This document shows positions 1-25,414 of a stretch of 64,000 bases of DNA, piece after piece. This DNA is from Norana najaformis (taxonomy: Eukaryota > Annelida > Clitellata > Crassiclitellata > Hormogastridae): positions 11,615,184-11,679,183 of the forward strand of contig OZ029925.1 of NCBI GenBank assembly GCA_964023275.1. Reading direction: 5' to 3'. Positions within the stretch are counted from its first letter, which is position 1; the number at the start of each line of letters is the position of its first letter. The notes under the pieces are model-generated. The model did no database searches. It had not been told where the DNA came from and saw only the letters and a list, made by a program, of their open reading frames with translations. The position numbers and the translations under genes were made by a program.

Positions 1-13480
<13,480 letters not shown>

Positions 13481-14990
13481 TCTAATCTAATCTAGCCTAC
13501 CTTAAGCTAACCTAATCCAAACCAATCCTATCCTATCATCTCATACCCTTTGCTATACTATCCTATCTAGCCTAGCTTAGCCTAGCATAACCTTACTTAC
13601 ATAAGCTAATTCTAGTGCAGTCCAATTCAACTCTAACCAATCCACTCAAATACAGTATAATCTAATTCAGTTCAATGACTTCTATAGCGCCGTTATGAAG
13701 TCTATGAGCTAATCCTATCTGATGTAATTCGTTCTGAGTCGATCTCCTAAAATGTACGCGTTCTACACAAATCAAGTGAGTTTCGGTGATGAAGGTGTGT
13801 TGGTTTTTGGGCCACTCTGTAGATGCATCTGAGGAAAGTTCTTCCCTCTTCATTTCGCTCTGGTTCGATGTCCAACCGCGACACCTCGAAACATTTCCAT
13901 AAAGCGCGTAAAACGTGAATGCAGACGCCAACGAATCTGAAAATCAACGGAGCGTGACGAACGCCCAGTAGAAGGCGACATTGGCGCCATCGTTTGACAC
14001 TTCATTGACGAAACTGACATCCTGCATTCAAGTCGGATAATACGCGATCTTTGGATTAGTAGCGCCACCGATTAATACTTGTGTACGAAGTACTCTTCGC
14101 CTAGAATTATTTTGTTTCCAAGGGGTCAGTTTTTAATCAAAAAATCGATGAAAAATCAAAGTTTTTCATGAAAAATGCCGAAATTTGTCGTGTGCGGGTA
14201 TTGCCTTAAATATTATCGTGATAAAAGAACGTGAATTATATAAGAATCGAGCGCAATTTCAGGTTTATCTTGGCAGATTATAGTAAAATCTGAAAAAGAA
14301 ATGGTCTGTATATTCAAGTGGGATTGAGATAAATGTAGATAACGTTTCTAAACGAACAACAGATTATAGAATATGTAGGAGGTCGTAGGTCGGGCTGTCA
14401 TTGGACGAAAGCCCAGGACGACATTTAACAGACCAAAGTGTATGTAAGTATGTATCAGACTAAGGCTGGTTGCTTCTATTAGCAATTTTCCGAAAAATCA
14501 TTAGTTATTTTTCAGAATTAGTTTCTTGTTTTACATAATTGTTGATAAACCATTAGTTACTAGCTTATTCTGTGCGGAGTACCTGCGCTAGTTCGGCAGA
14601 ATGTCCCTTATGGGGGGAAATGCCCTGTTGCTCCCCGTTTGTCCCGCTTTCCTGCTCTTCTGCCTCCCATACCCTTTCTTCCCGCCCCTCTGTACGCCAA
14701 ATAGCCTCGGGATATAAATTATTTCGTTTTCATTCGCGAGATGGAGTTTCGTATCGCCTGTGCGAAGCTCATTACATGGATTAGTATCATTTAATTCGTT
14801 AGGTGGCACTACCAGGCTACACGAGTTATGCGGTTATATTAATTTGATCCGTATTTCATGTCTGATTTGTTCGAAAAATCGTTATTTTCAAAATTAGTGA
14901 CGTGCGTTTAATTCTTATTCTAAAACTCCTCAGTTGATCGATTCACAAATTAAACATCTTGACGAGTTAGTTGTCAGGTTCACGCAACGC
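13481..14990. other. Intergenic, no supported gene
   Basis: Degenerate TAATCTAATC repeats run to about 13650. Next come short open frames on the - strand (13662-14068) that I could not connect by splicing or assign to a family. After that there is no recognisable feature up to the LINE fragment at about 15000. Confidence 0.5.
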
Positions 14991-14994
14991 ACAC

Positions 14995-15395
14995 AATGCA
15001 CCCACACCACTCTGGAATAAACTCCCCCCCAGAACTGCGACTGTTATCTGACCCATCATACAAACTTATCGATATTCCACCGCTGGCAATTTCTGCATTG
15101 GCCTTTCACTCAAAACTGAAAACATTTCTCTTTCACAGATCCTATCCTGCCTGACGCACCCCTTCCTCTTATCCTTCTTTCCGCTCCAATCCCAAACATC
15201 ACCCACCATAGCACAACGCTGCTTCTGCCTGACTTTTGGATCTTAACCTGGAACCGAACCCTTTTTGTCTACAGATTTTGTTTTGACTGAGAGCCTGTGA
15301 ATAAGCTGGTCCCCGGGGGCTTTCGTTGGGCGCTGTAGAAATCTCGGGATTACGATTACGAAAGCACCCAGATTTGAAGTATTGAATCAGAGATG
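14995..15395 (+). mobile_element. L2/CR1-like LINE 3' end, copy 1
   Basis: The + strand reads TPLWNKLPPELRLLSDP and later LAFHSKLKTFLFHRSY before a stop. This is the typical C-terminal end of L2/CR1-group reverse transcriptase ORFs (LWN-LP...F+LKT+LF). About 200 bp of 3' UTR follow, ending GGGCGCTGTAGAAATCTCGG and ATTACGATTACG. Related 3' UTRs in the opposite orientation lie at 26570-26800 and 40440-41184. The copy is 5'-truncated. Confidence 0.75.
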
Positions 15396-15704
15396 ACAGA
15401 AAAACGCATTAGCAATATCAATACGTCACGTTCCCGCGAAGATTCTAGTTGTAAAGTTTATTTTTTGTCATTTTCAATAACTCTGCTTCTCTCTTTTACT
15501 CTGTCTCCGTCTCTGCCTTAATCTGTCTAAGTAAGTAAGTAATTCATTTGTTAACACGCCTTATGTCCATCGGCTGAGCGAGGAATCGTTATTATAGATC
15601 TCTGTCATCCATCCAAGTACTTCACTGCGCATGTCATATCAACAAAGGAAGTTCATCAGTTATTTATTGCAAACACTTATCACACGCGAAGTTCGTCATT
15701 CCGC

Positions 15705-15985
15705 AGTTTAACTTGTGTTGTTCACATGCCACAGTTTAACACGAGTTATTCACACCAGACAGTTTAACGTGTTATTCACAGAGGACAGTTTAACACGTGT
15801 TATTCACATAGGACGGTTTAACACGAGTATTTCACAGAACAGTTTAACACGTGTTATTCACAGAGGACAGCTGAACATGTATTATTCACACGAGATAGTT
15901 TAACACGAGTTATTCGCACAGGACAATTTAACACGTGTTATTCACATAGGACAGTTTAACACGTGTTATTCACAGAGCACAGCGT
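15705..15985 (+). repeat. ~28-bp minisatellite carrying CACGTG palindromes
   Basis: Ten units of the type TTTAACACGTGTTATTCAC plus AGAGGACAG, 26-28 bp each. Four units keep the perfect palindrome AACACGTGTT (an E-box core); the others have CGAG or other single changes. Confidence 0.9.
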
Positions 15986-16117
15986 AATTAACAAGCCACT
16001 GACGTCACATAAACATCACAGCATTCAGAGCAGTCGGACAGTGTGCACTGCTTAACGACCGACTTCTTGCAGAAGGAGATAAGTCTTACAACGAAATGAA
16101 ATTAACAAAAAGAACCT

Positions 16118-16215
16118 AAGAAGACAGATTTCTTTAGCGCCATTATCATAATGCACAAGGCATCAATCGATGGTCACTCAAGTGAAACCACCACAGTCCG
16201 TTGGCGAAGTCCGGC
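16118..16215 (+). repeat. Short dispersed repeat (AATGCACAAGGCATCA core)
   Basis: It shares GCGCCATTATCATAATGCAC, AAGGCATCA and GGTCA...GTGAAACCA with 55080-55190 and, more weakly, with 37490-37560. It begins with the reverse complement of the GGCGCTATAT-type tail and is probably a SINE or LINE 3' end. Confidence 0.6.
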
Positions 16216-16539
16216 CAACATCGTAATGTAACATTCACGATCAGTAATACCAACCAACTGTGAAGCATCATAAAGTATCAATCCGGCGTAACTTACTGCA
16301 TCGTAACGGAAATGACACCGGAAATACAAACTGTAGAGTACATCTAACGTAACACAATAAGTTACAATGCACAGTAGTTACAGCTTGGCAACGCAATTCA
16401 TTGTGCGCCATAACATACGAAAGTAACGAAACAATTATTACGAAGAGGTAAGTAAATTGCTTATTCGTTGTGCTCTCACCGACCGACCGACCGACCGGCC
16501 GACCGACCGACCAACAAGGCTTTTCGCTTAAACACTGAC

Positions 16540-16900
16540 CACTATGTATGCATGCATGTAGATATGTATGTACGTGTATATATATATATGCATGTATGTA
16601 TGTCTAAATGTATGCATGTATGTGTATGTGTAGCAAGTATGTGTATGTACGTATGTGTATATATATGTATGATGTATGCGTATATGTATGATGTATGTGT
16701 ATATGTATGCATGTATGTATGTCTATATGTATGATGTATGTGTATATGTATGCATATATGTATGTCTATATGTATGCATGTAAGTGTATATGTATGTATG
16801 ATGTATGTGTATATGTATGTATGATGTATATATGTATGTATGCATGAATGTGTATATGTATTCATGTATGTGCATACGCATGTATGTATTTAAGTATGTA
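16540..16900. repeat. TATG/GTATGTATG microsatellite
   Basis: About 360 bp of interrupted (TATG)n/(GTAT)n. Open frames of Tyr/Met/Val or His/Thr/Tyr on both strands are artefacts of the repeat. Confidence 0.95.
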
Positions 16901-16904
16901 TGTA

Positions 16905-17045
16905 AACACGGGTGTATGCGTTTGTCCTTAAATGGCATGACACCCGTTCAAACGGGCAGCTGATCTCACCCGTTTAAATTCAGTGAAAATTATAAGGGTA
17001 GGTTTTTCCACACGGTAGCTATGGAAAAACGTGTACCTTTACATT
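16905..17045 (+). repeat. Dispersed repeat (CCCGTTCAAACGGGCAG core), copy 2
   Basis: Second copy of the element at 2644-2780. It sits directly after a TATG microsatellite. Confidence 0.65.
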
Positions 17046-18165
17046 TCACGCATACATCTGTATGCATGAATGCAAGCATATCTGGACGTTCATATAGCGC
17101 CTTTTAGGATTTCTCAGTGTTACGTAAGCAAGGGCGTCGGCACAGGGCAGTCGTAGGGCTATGGCCCACTCGAAAATCTCGGAGGCCCAGTTTTGACCCG
17201 AGAGATTAACATTTTTGGTATGCTCAATTAAGTCAGTGTTTGGCTGAAAGCGTTAGAGGTCTTCTGGGAAAGAAGGTAAATGCAAGCAGATGTGCCGCGG
17301 CTACCGCTTGTTCCTACCTTACGCAAGGAACAAGAATAGGCGGAAGCCTGGAAACTCTTAGTCGTTCAACAGAAAAAGCCAATATCTTCGACAGCTTAAT
17401 AAGCGAGGAGCTGAGCAAAAAAGGTCACAGATAATTGTGACCTCTGAAAAAGATGGTATTTTCAGCGAAAGAAGTACAGCTATGCTCAATTGGCCCTCGC
17501 TTCGAAAATTCTGGACACGGCACAGCCCCCCCCCAATTCTGAAAACCGCGCCAGCGCCCTCGCTAGCGAAGCAACAACTGGTCACAACTTGACTTGCTGG
17601 GTTTGTTGTGTTCCACAGCGAACCCGACATTGGGTTCGAATCCCATTCACAGAGGCGAAAATCACCCCATGATCATGCACCATAAGCTTTTATGGTTACA
17701 TAGAAGTTCACCATATATAATGCCAAATCCGACTTAATTCACAACACTTCGTGTGATCCATTGATAACAGCACTCAACGACCGCTAAATAAAGCAACACT
17801 GATTTAATATTAAATTTAATGTTAATCTGACGTTAATTATAACAGCCCTTAATTCTACCACCAATGAAGCTTTCATTCTACTGCGCAGCTTCTTGCTAAT
17901 TTTCACTTAATATCCGTTTAACAGTTCAGTAAGCATCAGTGTTGCTGCGTATTCTAGCTCGAGATTTAATGATCGTTTTAACATTCATCTTCACAACGAC
18001 TGATGCAAGATTTCAGGAACGATTCACAACCCAAGAAGAGTCCACTTTAGAACGCAGTGTGCACAGTAATTAGCTACGGCTGATACAGACGGGTGCACAA
18101 CGATATACCGTGTACGAAAAAACGCCTTACCTAGTTTTTGGAGCTCTTTATGTAGTCACAATACT
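17046..18165. other. Intergenic, no supported gene
   Basis: A reversed TATAGCGCC-type tail occurs at about 17092. The open frame at 17240-17434 (+) has no family resemblance I recognise. A tRNA-like B box, GGGTTCGAATCCC, occurs at about 17630. Nothing else is supported. Confidence 0.45.
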
Positions 18166-19250
18166 GCAGGTAAGTTAAGGTCAGTTCAGGTGAGGTGAGG
18201 TGTGATTAGATAAGGTAAAGCAGGACAGGTAAGATAAACGGAAAGGAATGGCAAGTTAAGGTGGGATAAGGTATGTTTACGTCAGATTTACCCCGGGTAA
18301 GGTAAGGTAAAATAAGACAATAAGACACTAATGAGTATAGGCGGGGTAACGTAAAAGTAAGGTAAGGTAAAGGCAAGAAAAGGTAAATTTATAAGGGTAC
18401 GAAAGTTTAGAATAAGGCAAAATGGGGTAAACTACGCAAGGTCGGATAAGGTAAAGGAACAAGTAATTTGTACAGCACCTCAAGCCAGTATTAACTATTG
18501 GTTCTCAAGATATGCATTTGCACGGATCAGAACATTGACATAACGCCTTTAAGAGATTCTTAAAGGGCGCTATATAAACGCTCAGAGCCATATACACAAA
18601 TACATTCATACAAACATACAAGTCAATAAATGAGCTGCATAAATCACAGGTCATATTTACAGGTAAATCGAACATTGTAAAACGTTCACACAAGAGTTTA
18701 CACGACGCTGTGCGCTTCCTTCAACACCGGGCCAATGAAAGAAATCAGGTCAGGTCAGTTCAGGTCAAGTCAGGCAGGCCGCCAATCAGTCTTCAGACAT
18801 TAAGGTAAAATCCGCAGGCAATGTTCCGGGTTTTTAGGTCAGGGAAGATTACGTCACACCCCAAGCAACTACTTCCGGACAATAAGGTCAAGATCGTGTC
18901 ACGCTTCGGTGAATTTCCAGACAGTAAGGTCAGGCTACATTGCATCAGTTTTCAAACAATTTCTCGGTTTGTAGGTCAGTTCAAGTTGCAGAATGTTTCC
19001 GTATTTCCAAATTTTAGACTGGTTGCGCCACGTTTAACTGGGTAACGTCAGCCCTCATTGAGTAGAGTCGCCTCCTTTAGTTGGCTAGCGTAACGCTTCA
19101 CTGAGTATGTAACACTTTATCGGGTATCGGTCACACCTCATTAGTCTGCATCCAGCCTGGCTGGGAAGTACCACGGCTCCCTGGGAAGCCATCACGTTTC
19201 ACTCGACAGCTTCGTGCTTGATTGGGTAGCGTCACGCTTCTGCGAATTAC
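18165..19250 (+). repeat. Degenerate GGTAAG, GGTCAG and GTCACGCTTC repeats
   Basis: Three adjoining low-order repeat zones: AAGGTAAGGT at about 18165-18460, TCAGGTCAGTTCAGG at about 18740-18980, and irregular GGGTANCGTCACGCTTCA units at about 19020-19250. No coding evidence. Confidence 0.7.
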
Positions 19251-19904
19251 TAGTTACTATCGAGGCCACAAACCCCTAGGAGCTTTCCTTTACGTTTCTA
19301 TGGCAACTATTATATCACACATGAACTACGATCCTCACGGCAGTTCAACTAGGCCTATGCTGCAGAGTCACAACAAAGATCCGGTGCCACCGCTACACAC
19401 GACCGGATATGGTGCCAGTCTGGTTCCAGAAAAGGGGAGCCAGTCTAGCTAAAAAGTGCCAAAGACAATACTAGCTGAAGTGAGAAAAACGCGTCAAATG
19501 GCGCCAAGTACTGCCATTGGCGCAGATGCCATCGGTGGTACGACGACACCAGCTGGTGCCATGGCAGAAGGCGCAAAATGGTACTAGAGGGCAGGGTGCC
19601 CAATGGTACGACTGGAGAAGGTGCCACTAATGGCAGAAGAGGTGGCAGTGGCAGCGAACGGATGTGTCATCAGATGCAGTTGGTGATGTAGTGTTGCAGC
19701 CACAGGTCGTCTTGACGCGTCTGCTCACGAAGAATCTCGTCCAGTTCACTCGACAACGCCTAGGAAACAGAGAACAACGACATCGTCATTGGTATCATCG
19801 CCATCATCATGAGTATCATCGCCTTCGCCATCGCCAGCACTTTCATTATCATGATCACTACCTCATGATCATGACCATCACCAATTTCACCTAGCTTTCA
19901 TACT

Positions 19905-20126
19905 TCAGGCAAGTGCTGCGAAAGAACAAAGATTGCCTTGAGAGAGATCATCCAAGGCACAATTCCTGAATCTCCAACTCAGGGAAGACCCAAGATGACA
20001 TGGATAGACGACATCAAGTCGTGGACTGAATTAACATTCGACCAGTTATTACAAGAAACGAGGGACAGTAGCAGATGGTACAAAATTGTCTGTGGTGCAG
20101 CCAATCCTTGGCTTGAGGATGGCTGA
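19905..20126 (+). mobile_element. RTE-like LINE ORF C-terminal fragment
   Basis: The + frame ending at 20126 reads LREIIQGTIPESPTQGRPK, MTWIDDIKSWT, then RWYKIVCGAANPWLEDG and stop. GRP+..W.DDI..W is the hallmark of the extreme C-terminus of RTE-type and related non-LTR pol proteins. It is 5'-truncated and close to the 3' side of the - strand exon at 20246. Confidence 0.75.
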
Positions 20127-20245
20127 AGACAAGACCAGACAATTTCACCAATTCCACCACAAAGACCATGACCACCACCATTTGTTTATTTCTCCAACTG
20201 AACCATTCATTTAATCGAATAATCGATCAACAAGGTCGTCCTCAC

Positions 20246-21884
20246 CTCGTCTTCATTTTCTGCGTTCATCCATATTCCTCCTCCTCCTCCTCCGATGTCC
20301 TCACACAGTAGTCCACTCGAGTCTGCGTCATCCAATAACAGCTCCGCTCCGAGGCCAAACCTTTCCCCAATTGTCGGCTTCATCGTAAGCGTTGAAGAGC
20401 TGTTCGCTCGCTCTTGGATCACGCGTTCCTCACAGCGATGCACCTCGCTCTGATCAATCTCGCCTGTTAAGAGCTTCTTAAGGATCGTACCTGATCTGCG
20501 ATCATCATCATCGTCCGCCTCGATCCGCAGATGAGCGAGTCCTTCAGCGGCAAGCGCTGCGTTGCTGCCCTTGTTCGGATCGAGGGGCCGCGTTGATCGA
20601 AGAAACGCTTCGAGGATGCTCATCTTACCCGAATACGGAACAGCCGAGCTCGAAGCACTAGGGGTACTCTGAGCGCTGCCTTTACGACTCCGACCAGATT
20701 TCGACTGCACTGGGGGGTACGGGATCGATTTTAGGGTATAGCGATGATCGTCCAGTGCCAGCAGGGATGCAGTCGAGGCCCGTCCTCCCTTCATATCGCT
20801 GCGCGCCGACCCAGCGTGCGAACGCGACCCGCCGGCGCGTACCGGTGCGGTGCTATCCTTATTTACGGCGGCTGTGGACTTCACGTTGTTCGGTACGGAA
20901 ACTGAGTGGCGCAGCAACGTTCCACACGAGGTCGCCACTGCGCCGCCGCGTATGCGAGTCAGCGCCTTTGTCTCGCAGTTCTTGAGCGACGCCGGGACGC
21001 CGAAGACTCCGCCGAGAAACGGCGAGCCGGAAGCTTGTGGCGCGCCGGAATTCGAGGCTTGGGACGACGGCGCGACGCCAGCAGCGGCTGCGGTTGTGTT
21101 GCTGACGCGGTGTGCAACGCCGTTGTTCTTTATCGTGGCGACGGACTGCAGAACGTAGTCTTCCTCGTCACCGACAACCATGTCGGCAAGTCCAGCCACC
21201 TGCTGCTGAAAGTAGAAGACCTTCTTCAGTCGATTTCTTGACTCGGCCGAAACCGGGGTCGTGCCGGAAGATAACGTGGGGTTTGACGGTTTCTTCACTA
21301 GACCGTGGGCCTCGTCCGTGGGACTCGCAGCACGCTTCTGCCAACCCTTGATCGGAGCGGGGTCCACCTGGGTTGCGGCAACTCTAGGATTGGTTCCCTG
21401 CGGTAGAGACACCAAAGCTGAAGACTGATTCACGTCAACCATGTCGAAGTCTGCAAGGATGTCGCCGTAGTCAGACATCATCGGAGTCTCACCAAGAGGG
21501 TTCCACGTGTCCATCAGGTAGTCAAAGTTGAGGGGCGACGACTTGAGGTCGACCGTGCTCTCGTCAATCGACCCCAGCGTGCCTCCGACCTCGACCAGGT
21601 AGGGGTCAAGGGCGTGCGCCCCATAAAAGGCGTCTGCGCTGCGCCAGGTCGACTCCGAGGCACGCGAGACTGTGGGGGCTTTTGGGTCAGGGGCGCAATT
21701 GGGCTTGACCTGGCTGTGACCTTGGATGTTATAAGCTTGACCTTCCTCGGAGGAGCAGTAGCCACTCGATGGACCGGGCGATGTAAAGCCGGTCGAAGAG
21801 GGTGGTGTTAAGGACTTGTAGTCGAATTCGTTGATCCACCAATCAGTGTTATCCATTACGCAGTGATTCCAAAGATCATGGTTT
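20246..21884 (-). CDS. Large exon of an unrecognised Ser-rich acidic protein
   Basis: The open frame is bounded by the acceptor TGTCTTCCAG (start 21884) and the donor GAG|GTGAGG (end 20246, phase 0), 546 codons. The likely start codon is at 21854-21856, in a GTAATGG context; in that case the first 28 nt (NHDLWNHCV in frame) are 5' UTR. From the Met there are 537 residues. It begins MDNTDWWINEFDYKSLTPP and is rich in Ser, Gly and acidic residues. Near the C-terminal side of the exon, ILKKLLTGEIDQSEVHRCEE contains an LxxLL motif (LKKLL), as found in nuclear-receptor coactivators; KKVFYFQQQV resembles a PP1-docking RVxF-like motif. Both are suggestions only. GC-rich codon usage and splice signals support coding. 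I do not recognise the family. Downstream exons should lie between 13.5 and 20.2 kb, but none could be identified. Confidence 0.62.
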
Positions 21885-22079
21885 CTGGAAGACAAGAAAC
21901 GCTTTTCTATAAACAGTGCAAACGTCATCAGAACAACAACACACAATGGAGGCAGAGGAGAAAAAGTGACGAGGACGAGGCAAAGATCTAGCAGCAGCAG
22001 AATGAGGAGGAGGAAGAGGAGAAGGAGGAAGAGGAGGACCACTGAGAGGCAGCCATGGGCAAGAAGTGTTAAACCAACA

Positions 22080-22314
22080 GCATTTTCTTAGCCTCGGCAT
22101 ATGAAGGTGGGTGGTCAGTCCTCTCCCTAGCTGCCTGCTCCTGCCACCGACATCACTGGTCATTACAATCATTTTATAGCCATTTATAGTTCGTTAGGGG
22201 GTCCAAGTGCAGCAGAATAAATCTGAAACACCGTTCAGTCTTGGCAGGGATTTGAACCCCGACCTCCCGGCTGACAGTCCAGCACACTAACCACTAGACC
22301 ATCCCGCACCCAAT
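22080..22314 (-). mobile_element. tRNA-derived SINE, copy 1
   Basis: On the - strand the head reads GGTGCGGGATGGTCTAGTGG (A box), with the B box GGGTTCAAATCC about 50 nt on: a tRNA-like pol III promoter. A ~150-bp body follows, with 3' end ATATGCCGAGGCTAAGAAAA. The same body and tail recur at 25155-25381. It sits just upstream of the 20246-21884 exon. Confidence 0.8.
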
Positions 22315-22339
22315 GACACTAATTATCACTGGCAAAAAT

Positions 22340-24660
22340 CTGTAACAAGCGCAATCAGGACAGCCTACCCCCCCCCCCCCCGCAGAGACAACAAAGTGAA
22401 GCTATTCCTCAAATGCCACATCTCTGATAGGAAGACACAGTTCAAGTGTTTAGGACTCGATGCAACAAGGTTACTAGTGAAACGAGGCTGAATCGCCAGT
22501 TACTTGACCCGATTATCATTCCTACTCATTGCAGAAGTACTTAACACGGTACTATCTATCCACCTATCTATCTATATCCTTATAACTATCTATCCACAGA
22601 TCGATCGACAGACGGACAGACTGACTGACTGACTGACAGACAGACAGACGGATAGCGATACTGATCGATTAGCTACTTCTAGATCTGACGGCAACGCCGA
22701 CAATTAATGTAAGAGCGTTAGGTCAAAAGTGCCTCTCAACGATTCTCCGAAAACCCGGACGCAGTTTTTCAATGTGATCCCATAGTTCGCCGGGACTTGG
22801 GAGTTTGGACCCGGATGAACAGCGACGGCCCATCCCACGGCCACGCACCGACCTTCTCCCCACTCCCCCATGCTATGCCTGAGGAAAAACTGGGCCAGCG
22901 GGAGCGGGTGGGTGTCGGAGGCCCAGTTCTAAGACCAAAGTGTGGCAGTGGGTCTGGTAACCGTTGAACTCAGACCTATCACTGAACTCGTGGATTTCGG
23001 GACAAAGGACGACGGATGGGTCCCTCTGTCGACGGTTGGCATCTGCGTTCGTTTTAATTAGCAGCAGCTGACGCAGACAACAAATTTACTGCTTTCTAAG
23101 CACACACACACACACACACACACATCGACATACATACAAACATGTGTACTTAAACACATATAAAGCATCCATACACACAAATAAATACAAGCACACGCAC
23201 AAACACAATTACATAATGTAACACGTGCACACATATATGCACACATACATGCATATATACATCCATCAAAACATCCATACACACCATAACATAAACACAT
23301 ACATAAGACGTACGAAGACACAGGCGAGCATCCATAAAACATATACTCAACCATACATAACAGCGGATGAAAGATAAGATATGGCGTTGTTGGACATCTT
23401 GTCGTCATATTTGTGCTTCAGCCGAAAGGTCCACAGAGGGTGGAAGTCACTGTTATGATCTCATTACTTTCCACAGAGGCATACTAACAGCTGCGCTACT
23501 TTTGTAAACAATCGTGTTACCTTTTGTAAGCAGGTTTTTTACCAGGACGTGCATCATGCTACGTTTCTAAACAGTTGTGCTACCTTCGTAAACAGGTCTT
23601 ACCTTTGTAAACGGACGAGTTACCTTTACCTTCACTAGACTATAGCCTGACTTGGTGTCCCTGACCTACTGGATTCTGACTGGTCTTCTCCCGCTACTTG
23701 GTGGTTACTTAAAGTCTTGTGCATTATGATAACGATGCCATAGCAGCCATTAGATTAGCCTGGGTTACATTTGATTAGGTTTATTTAGATTCGATTACAT
23801 TCCTTTTGAATAGAATGCATTACTTACATGAAAGATTAGATTTACCACCTCTGCCCATTTACAATTTCAGGTCCAGTGACCCTGGGAAAGTGGCAAATAG
23901 GGGTTTAGCACCCACATCCCTTCAGGCGAGAATAAATCACACAATCCAGTCATCACAGCTAAGAAAAGGGATTCCAGTCCCCACTACCCCACCGTTGACC
24001 TCGCTACGTGCAGATTAACGTATTAAGCGGATCAGAAAACACCCCTCTTCCTCAGGCTACCCACCAACAGTACCTTCCCCACAGTCACCCCAATTGCCGA
24101 TTTTAAATCAGACGGTCAGTGAAAATCTGAGACTGAAATAATTAACGTAAATTAATTAGCAGATACTAATCAGCCACTGAGGCGGAACGATGCATCAGAA
24201 ACCAGCAAAGCACCAGCCTATATACGCACAGAAAACCAGAACGATCCGGTTGCCTGAGGGGAGGCGAGGGGAGGAGAGGGTAGGGTAGGGTAGCCCACCT
24301 CCCGCCTGGTCGCAGACTGCCTGACAACAGCAACGCACAAAACCCGCTAACTTTCCCCTTCGATTACTATTTTTATTTACAAGTTACTTTACAAGGTCAC
24401 ATCAACTGTATCATTTGTATAAGATTGCGCATGCGTATATGTACGCAGGCGCATATGTAGATACAGTAAATATATAAGTACATATCTATGTAGATATATA
24501 CGTATCCATGCATGTACATATCAATGTATGTTGTCTGTATGTGTACGTATGTATGTACGTATGCAAGCATAGAGGTGCGTACTTATGCAGAACCATATGC
24601 ACGCTTACTTTTGTGTACGTGCGTATGAATACATTTATATATCCATGTGTGTGCATTACG
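22340..24660. other. Simple-repeat-rich region, no gene seen
   Basis: It contains poly-C (about 22370-22381), ATCT/GACT tracts (22555-22650), (CA)n with ACATACA repeats (23100-23350), a TTTGTAAACAGG degenerate repeat (23500-23620), GGGTAGGGTAG (24270-24290) and ATGTACGT repeats (24430-24660). No supported exon of the - strand gene was found. Confidence 0.5.
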
Positions 24661-25154
24661 TATTTCCACTACACCTTTCGAGACTCTCGAACTCATACAC
24701 AAACGAACGAACGAGAGGTTAGCTTCTGGTCTACTTGCTATTTTTCAGCATTCCACAGAAGCAGATCCGACCGTATGCTGTAGAACCGGTCCTGCCTGGC
24801 GCCGGAAGGTCAAAGCGAACCGGATGAAGGCACCTTCATTAAAATCGTCCAATGACTTTTAAAGCGATCTTTAAGAGTCGGATATCCTTCCGAGGGTAGA
24901 GATTGCATCCGAGGGGCGATTCCCATCCCTCTTCACTCTACACGACCACGTTTCACCCTCTCAGGCAACACTTAAACGAAGACCTTAAATGTTCATTTAT
25001 TGTTTTATTCAGGCGGTCCACCGGCAAGCATTTAATTTGTTAATTTATTACTTTGAGTCACCTGATCGGATCAGAAGTCTTCATTTAATTAAAGACGAGC
25101 CGTCCTTAAGCTATCCGCTACTGCTAATTAAGTACCATTGATATTAAGTGCCAT

Positions 25155-25381
25155 CGACTTCATTTTCTTAGCCTCGGCACATGACGGCAGGTAGCCAGTC
25201 CTCTCAACTGCCGCCTTATCTTCCCAAAGCCAATATACGGTCTATGTACCATGGTCTTAAATTCGAGTTCGCTATGCGACCCTCGCAGAACAGAAATCTC
25301 GAAATATCGCTCTGTCTAGGCCGGGATCTTAACCTCTGACCTCTATGTTGACAGTCCAGCATTAGACTACCGCGCACCCTT
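25155..25381 (-). mobile_element. tRNA-derived SINE, copy 2 (diverged)
   Basis: Same orientation and layout as 22080-22314: a decayed tRNA-like head (GTCTAATGCTGGACTGTCAA, with a worn B box), then the body, then the GTGCCGAGGCTAAGAAAATG tail. The ~230-bp length agrees. Confidence 0.75.
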
Positions 25382-25414
25382 ACAAGTGGGCCTAACCACG
25401 AAATGGAGACACAC

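Noticed and set aside
13662-14068. Overlapping - strand frames as downstream exons of the 20246-21884 gene
   Set aside because: Three competing frames, no clear acceptor-donor pair in the right phase and no family resemblance.
15705-15985. CRISPR-like array
   Set aside because: The units are contiguous and variable with no unique spacers; it is a minisatellite in animal DNA.
17240-17434. 64-residue + strand frame with balanced composition
   Set aside because: No recognised family, no splice signals in the right place and a stop soon after; not strong enough to call a gene.
22245-22314. Possible functional tRNA gene (- strand)
   Set aside because: A and B boxes are present but the body continues into a repeated SINE sequence, and a second diverged copy lies 3 kb away.
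24270-24290. Telomere-like GGGTAG repeats
   Set aside because: Only a few units, mixed with GAGGG sequence; not a telomeric array.
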